DNA of 64,000 bases, from NCBI GenBank assembly GCA_024036415.1, contig JAMWET010001220.1, forward strand, positions 62,001-126,000. The letters are read 5' to 3'. The DNA is from Prochilodus magdalenae (taxonomy: Eukaryota; Chordata; Actinopteri; Characiformes; Prochilodontidae). Shown in pieces: positions 56,732 to 64,000 of the stretch. Made by a program: the position numbers and the translations under genes. Numbering within the stretch: the stretch's first letter is position 1; every line of letters starts with the position of its first letter. The notes below the pieces were generated by a model. The model did no database searches. It was not told where the DNA came from and saw only the letters and a list, made by a program, of their open reading frames with translations.

Positions 56732-58535
56732 TTAAAGCGATGAGGGCTTTGTCCAGTGTCTGGAGTCCAGACCACTTCATTGTGGCATTAGGGTCAGATT
56801 ACCACAACAAACAACTTGAGCCACACTGGTCCAGCTGATGTTGATGCGATGCTGTACTGTAGCCACTATCTTGATTGTCTATCAAGACAGGAGGCAAGTT
56901 TGACCCGAAAACTGACAACCCTCCTGGGTAAAGGGTAACGGTGCTGTTATGGACTGGTGGCACATTTGGGCATAGACCACTGTTATGTACTGCCTCCCAG
57001 TTTATTGATTAAGAAGCAAAACCATGTTCTCATGTCTTTTTGTTGTGTTATTTTGTTTAGTGTTTTTTTTTTTTTTTTTTTTTTTTAAGCACAGGATAAT
57101 ATTTCCCAAGTTAGAAATAACTAGACTCAAGAGAACAATACAGTACATACTAAATATGTAAGATTCAGTCATATCTCACCAGTGAATACTTCTGGACAAT
57201 GTGATCACTTATGCTGCTTTTTTTTTATTATTATTACTTTTAATTGTTTTAAGCTGTTCCGAACCAAATGGACTGTTCATCATATAAATATCGAAATGGA
57301 AGCATGAAAAGCATTGCCCTTTTTAATATGCAGCTTTTCTCAAAGGCCCCAAATCTTCCAGTTAGTTGTGGCTTATTTGCCTTATTTGATCTGAATAAGA
57401 ATATTATGAGTTGTGTTTGTAGGAATATGATGGGAATGTTCTTGAAGAGAAGGCAATACTTATTTTGTGTTTATCTGCGCATTCGTGTTATCAAGAATAT
57501 CCAAAGGTTACAAGCTAAATGCACCTTTTAATTGGTCATACCCTCCGAAGGGGTTGAAAAACAATTGTTCATCTGCAACCTGTATACAGTCTGTTTCACT
57601 GCTGAAGGGGCTGCATCGGCTGTACTCCATCCCACACAATTCAGCAGGGAAGGTTATAGTGCATATCCCATTTGCCACTCTTTCTACTCTATGCAAGTCT
57701 CACAGGTCACCTGAAAAACGGGGGTCCACCTCAGGAAGCACCCCGCAGAAGCCGGTCTTAAAGAGAGCATCGCTTTCTGTGTCCCTCTGTCAAGCCTTCT
57801 GTACCCAGCCGAACCGTTTCCAGTCTCCATCCACTCATTCCCAGCCATCCATTAGACAGAGATGCAGGTCTCTGTAATTGTACTATAATGCTTTGGGACA
57901 AAAATGATTTTATTCCAGATACCCGACCACGGACAACCTGTGGATTATTGAAAGTGAGATGTGACGCTTTCTTGACTAGAACATTGTACAGTCCCACTCG
58001 TGCTCTCCGTGACATCCTTGTAGTCGAGAATTATCCCCCTTCCCCCCCAAATACTTCGATTTTTAGAAAAGTTGCCTTGAATTGATAAAAAAAAAAAAGA
58101 TTAGATCTATAAAAGTTCTACTTTATCATTTAAAATTGAGATGCTTATTAAAATGCACATGTAATTCACAGATGAAACCTAATATATTCTAAAAAGGTTT
58201 TGAACTGTTATCTGGAGAACCTTCTCAGTGGTTAGATGTACGAGTGTCATGGGTGAGAGGACGTGTTCTTCTCAGTCAGGACCCTCATTTAAAGTTTGAA
58301 AGAGAAATAATAATAATAATTAATAATAATTAAAAGCTGAGTCCTGTAGAATGTGTTGGTGTTCTGTTAGAAATGTCACTTGAGATCTTTTCAGTGGAAC
58401 TGACACTGAAGAACTCGGTCTGATCTCAGATTCATGTCATATTTGCACCGCTGATTCTGTACCTTTACGCAGCCTTTTCAAGACTAAGAAGAGACATTCG
58501 ATATTGAGGATACATGAATATAAATATACTGGTGC

Positions 58536-58541
58536 AATAAA
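58536..58541 (+). promoter_or_regulatory. Candidate usp36 poly(A) signal
   Basis: AATAAA in GTGCAATAAAGTTGTG, followed by GT-rich sequence, about 3.5 kb after the usp36 stop. The sequence between holds a 26-base T run near 57061-57086 and no other recognised gene. Confidence 0.5.
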
Positions 58542-58569
58542 GTTGTGATTTTTGTGAAAAGCATTTCAT

Positions 58570-59796
58570 TTGGTCTCATTTTTCACACTGAAATGCTGCA
58601 AAGCATTGGGACACCTGGATAAGGTTTAGTCGCTGGTAGGACCCCAGTAGACCAGCCGCCTACCTCAACAGTTCGGTTAGTTACCCGGCACTATACAATG
58701 CAACAGTCACGCCTGCATAAAGACGTGGGCGCTGTATGTGTCTCCATTCAATAATGAATAATGAAACTATTTCTGGAACAGATCTGGGAAGTTATGTGCT
58801 CAGTTATTCATAGCCCATTATTTCTGAGCTGTTCTGTCTAGTGGTGTGAGCTGTATCGAATGCCTCTCTGCTGCACAAGTCACTTAGTCAAGCCAGTCCT
58901 ATAGGAAAAGAGTTTAGGGACATTCCTGTTGGTCATGATCTTTGGGCTTAGTGAGAAGTCCTGCTTTGTGAAATAAACCCTCAGAAAGCTGTACTCCATC
59001 AGGTAATAGGAACACTAATGAAGGCTCGTTTGTGGTTGTAAATAAATGGCTTTGCTATGTATAAAATGAGCAAAGGTTGAAAGGTCACTGGACCAAGCTG
59101 TTTGCACTCACTGATTTACACTATTTGTCTCTTACTGTACATCCATATTCACCCTATTTCTGAAGGACTCTGTTAGAGCTCCTGTGTCTTCCTGCAGTTT
59201 TACAGCAAAAGTGTTTGAAAAAAAGGTTTATATTTATGTGAAGCATTTTGTTTTGTTTTTTAATCACAAACTAAAAATAATCATTTGTGCTACAATGCCA
59301 ACAGCTTTTATAACAACATGTACAAATTTACATGTAGCCTTTCTACCAGGAGTTACAAAATACAAAACCGGATACTGGATTTAAGGTCTGGAATTGACCT
59401 CTACTAAACAAACTAAGAACATGCAGAGAAGGCAGCTTTCATGTCACTGGTGCATGCCTTCTATACACTGCTGCCTACAACGTGCTGGTAGTATCTGCAT
59501 GACCGGTATGGCATACAATACATCCATCCCGCTTCCCGGAGCCCTACGACGGAACCTTCTCAAACTCTTCCAATTACTCGATTGCTTTTGAACTCTTCTC
59601 CTCATTTGCTCACAAAGGATGCTGCCAAAACAATAGTACAAGTCTGAATGGGAAGCACGCAACAGGATGACCTTATAAATTAGTCAGGTACAGCAGAAAG
59701 GCCTTTCCTTGCGTACGCCACCAAGCACCTCACAATGTCAAATACCTGTCGGTTGAGTCCTGGGTGCAACTATATTTTCAATGATGAGTGTAAATA
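58570..59796. other. Intergenic DNA, no gene recognised
   Basis: Short chance ORFs only; no repeat identified. Confidence 0.5.
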
Positions 59797-60028
59797 TTTT
59801 ACATTTTTACATTTATGGCATTTTTAGCTGACGCTCTTATCCAGAGCAACTTACAAGGTTTAATCATATTACAGGGAGGCCAATGAAGTGTTAGAGTTCT
59901 TGCCCAACGACTCTTATTGGTGTAGCACAGCAAAGTCATCCAGACTGGGATTTGAACCCCAGTCTCCCACATGTGGTGGTGGCTCTCTGGTGGGCAGTGG
60001 TGTTATCCGCTGAGCTACACCAACCACC
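59797..60028 (-). mobile_element. tRNA-derived SINE, second copy
   Basis: Read on the minus strand it begins GGTTGGTGTAGCTCAGCGGA, has a B box GGTTCAAATCC, and ends with TCTGGATAAGAGCGTCAGCT and an AAATGTAAAAATGTAAAAT tail. It is the same family as 40174-40372, with an extra segment of about 25 bases in the head. Confidence 0.88.
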
Positions 60029-60793
60029 TACTAAATAATCAGATATATAAAAAAAGAAAAAAACAGTAAATTATGTTTAATCATTGGTTAATGTAGGTGT
60101 TTATGGTTACTTATATTCCAAAATGAAATCTGGCTACTTAGGCATTGCATGTCAGTGCATGGAAAGAACCCGTCTGGCTCAGAGTAAGACCCAGATGGTG
60201 TCATGTGAGAAGTTTGCTGGTGGCTGTTAAAGGTGGAGCTTACTGTAAGTACTAAGCAGCATTTGGTCTTTTAACAGGATAGTAGGCAGGTTTGGTTTGG
60301 GTAAGGACATGCACTGTAAGATGCACTACAGCTATATGGTATTTACCCAGACAGACTTTTCAATAACAAGTCTCTCTTAGTGCCCACCGCAGAAAACTAC
60401 AATGACAGTGAGTCTGAGTTAACAGCAGTAGGTCAGTGGCAATGGTCTACTCAGTTTCTACTCAGGACTCTACTCAAGTCCTCATTCCTGGTAGTCAGTA
60501 AGATTCAACACTGTATGTCAAGTCTCATATACAGGAGAGGTTAATAATAAAATAGCTCAAAGGTCTATTACTCAGTTAAGCAGTTGCATCTCCGGGGAAA
60601 TGCTGTTTGAAACTTGTTCAAACAAATGATTTAAGGTTTAATGGCATCACTGTCAGGCCAAAACCTTCTATCACCAAACTGGTAACTTTTCAGGAGAGAG
60701 GAACTTCCTTGCGGAGAGCTCCAGCCAAGACCAGCTTATACCGCAGACCTAAACTGGTTTTTGATGGGATAGGTGGTTAGTGTATTTTATGAC

Positions 60794-61464
60794 GGTGTGA
60801 GTGGATCAGACACAGCAGTGCTGCTGGAGCGTTAAACACCTCTGTGTCATTGCTGGATTGAGAATAGTCCACCAACCAAAAACAACCAGCCAACAGTGCT
60901 CTGAGACCACAGATGTGTATACATCCTTTAAGCACATTATGAAGTACACCTCTTTGTTTCTACACTCATTGTTAGTTTTACCAGCTCCTCTTATACACCA
61001 TATAGGTGCTACATGTAAGTTCTACATTTACAGGCTGTAGTCCATCTGATTCTCTGTATACTTTATTAGCCCACTATTACCCTGTTCTTTAATAGCCAGG
61101 ACCCTCACAGGACCACCACGAAGTAGGTATTATGTGGGTGGTGGGTCATTCTCAGCACTGGAGTGACACCAAAGTGGTGGTGGTGTGACCATCAGATGAC
61201 CATTGTCTCTGGCTTTGTATCTACAGGGTGGACTAACAGGGTAGGCTAATAGAGTGGACAGTGAGTGGACACAGTGTTTAAACACTACTACAGCACTGCT
61301 GATCCACTCACACAAGCACAACACACACTAACACACCAACACCATCATGTCAGTGCAGTGCTTGGAATAATCCACCACCCACATAATACCTGCTCTGTGG
61401 TGGTCCCGTGGGGAACCTGATTGTTGATCAACAGGGTGAAACGGGGCTAACAAAGTATAGAGAG
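60794..61464. mobile_element. Foldback-type dispersed repeat
   Basis: The left part has GAGTGGATCAGACACAGCAG followed by TGCTGCTGGAG, and the right part has its inverse near 61286-61312 (TACAGCACTGCTGATCCACT), giving a long-range inverted structure. The right end continues ACCACCCACATAATACCTGC and GCTAACAAAGTAT, a block I recognise as repeated in otophysan fish genomes. A similar CCTGCT-related block inside (61085-61160) suggests nesting or a second half-copy. No ORF is present. Confidence 0.65.
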
Positions 61465-61679
61465 TTACCGAGCACAGCTACAGTGGAATTGAAGTGGCCA
61501 CTCGTTGTGTAAATTCGATTATATTTGCCTTGGTTTATTCGGTCACATTAAATTACGTTAATTAGACAAAAATGCTTTACTGATCTGGACATTACTCTGA
61601 GACATTACTCACACTACTCTGAGGAGAGACAGAAAATATCTAAAGTAAATTGTACATTGACGTTATCCTAACTCGCAGT

Positions 61680-61977
61680 CCCTACGTCACCGTACGCGAG
61701 TGCCCCGCCCATCTTGTAGTTCCGCCCAAACTTCCCAGTGTGAGTGGAGGGTGGTTTGGACCCAGCAGCCTCCCAGAGCCTCTCAGAGCCCTGAACCGCA
61801 GCAGCAGCAGCAGCGGCTCGGTGGCTGCAGACAGCCAGGGCTGGGGGAGCGTGAGGCGGCCTGCGGCGCTGCTGACCATCGGTAGGCGGACTGGAGAGAC
61901 AGAGAGAAGGAGAAAAGAAGAGGGAGAGAGAAGGAGAAGCCCCGCTTTACTGAGTACGCCCCTGTCTGTCATTGGCC
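61680..61977 (+). promoter_or_regulatory. cyth1 promoter and 5'UTR
   Basis: GC-rich DNA with a GC box (CCCCGCCC near 61703-61710) and CpGs, then a CAG run (61799-61814) and a purine-rich GA tract (about 61886-61940) just before the start codon. The open frames here are short and read through the UTR; they look like chance. Confidence 0.5.
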
Positions 61978-61996
61978 ATGGACGAAGGGAGCTTCG
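61978..61996 (+). CDS. cyth1: Cytohesin-1, first coding exon only
   Basis: Cytohesin-1 is an Arf GTP-exchange factor with a coiled coil, Sec7 domain and PH domain. Only its first 19 coding bases are visible: MDEGSF plus one base, ended by the donor TTCG|GTAAGT. Human CYTH1 likewise has a tiny first coding exon (MEEDDSY plus G). The call rests on that shared exon shape, the acidic MDE/MEE start, the GC-rich promoter and the neighbour usp36, which lies next to CYTH1 in the same orientation in human. The remaining exons are beyond the window. Confidence 0.72.
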
Positions 61997-62921
61997 GTAA
62001 GTCACGCGTCCTTCGCTGGCGCATCTGAAGTAAATCAGCGCGAGATTAACAGGTAGCATTACTGGGGGTCTGTAGGGGCGAACGCTCGGGCTCAGAAGCG
62101 TCCAGGGCTGTTAGTCATCCTTCATTATTAATAGCCGTGTCCTGCTGCTGTGAACGGATTCTGCGGCAAGGCTGGTCCCTCAAGACCATGGCCACCCCTA
62201 GATCCGCCTGATTAGGATATCTGTGCACACTTTGGGTGACTGGTCATTCCAACCCTGTGTCCAAACTTACTGCCCTTCGTGTTAGCAGTGCCAGAAAGGC
62301 AATGAGAACTTTTCAGAAGTCCTCTATGCAGTATGATTTTGTGATGGCTGGTTTTCCAGTGGCATGTCATAATCATAACCTGGCATTCCCTGCAGAAGCA
62401 GTGCCTTATTTCCCCCCCAAGTATATAGAGATCATGCTGTTGTCAGTCCCTGCTTAGGAATGATGCATGGTAATGATGCATGCCAGTGGAGGCCACACAG
62501 TACTGGGCTTGCTCATCAAAATGGAAAGACTCCTGTTAATTATTCATTGTGTGGCTCACTAAGTGCATGATGCATCTCGGAATAGAGCTGCAGTTGCAAC
62601 AGCCCTCCCTTATCGGAGATCATCTCTCCTAGGATCTCTGCATGGGAGAGATCAGGAAAAGTTAATGGCACTGGAATTTGATTAGCAGTTTGATGTAAGT
62701 GCAATACGATAACAACATCCATGCATCAGTGAGTGAGTGAAATGGACAGGAAAAGTGTATAAGACAGAGACTACAAGTTGCAGCCGGCCATCGCACCAAG
62801 CTTGTTAAAGGGGAATTCCACCGTAAATAAAAATAAATGTGCAATAAAGTTCTCACTTCTACAGAAAATTTAAGCACCAGAATTGTTCACAATGACGTTG
62901 ATAGGAACCAGACGTGTAGAG
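61997..62921 (+). other. Start of cyth1 intron 1
   Basis: Intron sequence with no recognised gene or complete mobile element. Confidence 0.5.
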
Positions 62922-63425
62922 TTTAAAGGAGACCCATTATACTTTTTTCCGTTCCTCTTACTTCTATGTTTGGGGGCTGCTGGAATAGATTTACATGCTT
63001 CAGTTGTCCCAAAACGCAAATTTTTTTTCGTACTGTACATCTGTATTCATTCTCACAATAAGGATTATGTCACAAGATGAGGTCACCCTGGGTTGATTAG
63101 GATTGTGTTACTAGATGATATCACCTTGGACGAAAAAACTGTGTTACATGATGTCACCTATGTTGATAAAGATTGTGCTACAAGAGTATGTCACCTTGGA
63201 TGGAAAGGACGGTGCTGCGAGATGATGTCATCTGGGTGATATGGATTGTGTTACGAGATGATGTCACTGTGTAATAGAGAAAAGGGCTGGAAATCCAACA
63301 AGGCATTTCAGGCAGCTGAGAAAAGTTGTTTCTGTGGGAGAGAGTTTCTCCCTTAGGTGTGTACTTTGGGCTTTCTAACTTTGTGTACATGCACAGAAAG
63401 CTCCATAGCACTCTAAAGAAAGATG
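62922..63425. mobile_element. Diverged copy of the 55.6-kb MITE, with an internal minisatellite
   Basis: The left end TTTAAAGGAGACCCATTATA and blocks AGAAAAGGGCTGGAAATCCA and GGGCTTTCTAACTTTG match the element at 55569-56005. The right inverted repeat is degraded or missing. Between 63063 and 63270 a unit of about 36 bases (GATTGTGTTACGAGATGATG and TCACCTTGG) recurs about six times, absent from the other copy. Confidence 0.7.
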
Positions 63426-64000
63426 CATCTAAAAGCCTTCTTATGGACAGTTACTATGTGAAAGGGTTATACATACACACCCATGTTTCAGGGTCACTCC
63501 ATAATGTACTATAACATGGACAAAAAAAAATCCCACTAAATGCATAACCCTCTTTCCTTAACCATTCAATGAGACTTGAATAAGTGTACCATAAACTCTG
63601 TAAGAAGCAATCTGCCATTAATCTAGTCCAGCAGCATAAGGCCTTTTGGTCAGACCAAAGTATTAGTAGTAGTACAGAGTATAAGTAGTAGTACAGAGTA
63701 TAAGTAGTAGTAGTAAAGAGTAGTAGTAGGAGTAGTACAGAGTTGGCTGACCTTACATAAAGCAGGAGCTCTGCTGATCTCTTCGGAAGGATATTTGGCT
63801 TCCTGTGTCCTTTTATACCCGAGGGCTTTTTGACCATCTCTATGTCTGTATCACACTGAGACGGCTCTCTGTTACATCCATTCTGTAATCTCGTAAGGGG
63901 CATTAAGCCCTGAAATGCAAGCCCTAATCAGTTTTACTTGATGTTGAGCATGCTCCTGTTCAGGAGGCTGCCCTGCATCCTTGGTCTGCACCCTGTCAGT
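63426..64000 (+). other. cyth1 intron 1, continuing past the window
   Basis: Contains a short AGT-rich tandem stretch (about 63660-63740, AGTAGTAGTACAGAGTATA). Otherwise no recognised feature. Confidence 0.5.

Noticed and set aside
61650..62059. Open frames of 116 and 125 codons over the cyth1 5' region
   Set aside because: They are GC-rich, low-complexity frames across promoter and UTR with no recognisable domain, and the plus-strand one runs through the splice donor.

Overview
The window is nuclear DNA from a bony fish. It has short coding exons with GT-AG introns, a Tc1-type transposon with long inverted repeats, tRNA-derived SINEs, several MITE-like repeats and long (TA)n, (CA)n and (AAT)n microsatellites. 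A foldback repeat near 60.8-61.46 kb looks like one I associate with otophysan fishes (characins, catfishes and relatives); that placement is an inference.

Five protein genes are recognisable from translated exons. The minus strand carries the inhibitory gamma subunit of photoreceptor phosphodiesterase (pde6g; last exon cut by the window start, start codon at 904..902, candidate TATA promoter near 2.37 kb). The plus strand carries, in order, lgals3bp (SRCR-BTB-BACK secreted glycoprotein, coding 8398-11540), timp2 (24170-30262, five coding exons), usp36 (39054-55011, nineteen coding exons) and the first coding exon of cyth1 (61978-61996), which continues past the window. The order and shared strand lgals3bp > timp2 > usp36 > cyth1 match human 17q25.3, where all four also lie on one strand, so this is an old conserved block. 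The genes have unrelated functions and form a synteny block, not an operon.

Between lgals3bp and timp2 lie about 12.6 kb without an intact gene: microsatellites, a decayed 1.58-kb Tc1 element (15776-17357) with a near-full-length inverted repeat but a broken transposase, and a short remnant of a second lgals3bp-like SRCR exon (17556-17619). Between pde6g and lgals3bp is a 34-bp minisatellite of about 25 copies (5152-6030). usp36 has a 7-kb first intron, a 568-bp near-identical tandem duplication inside an intron that may supply an alternative exon, a coding AAC/AGC repeat, and a possible spliced 3'UTR with a 40-codon small ORF. GC-rich promoter regions precede timp2 (about 23.65-24.17 kb), usp36 (about 31.75-32.0 kb) and cyth1 (about 61.68-61.98 kb).

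No clearly new biological system was found. The most unusual points are the 568-bp duplication with its candidate exon, the small ORF after the usp36 stop, the lgals3bp remnant and the divergent pde6g C-terminus.
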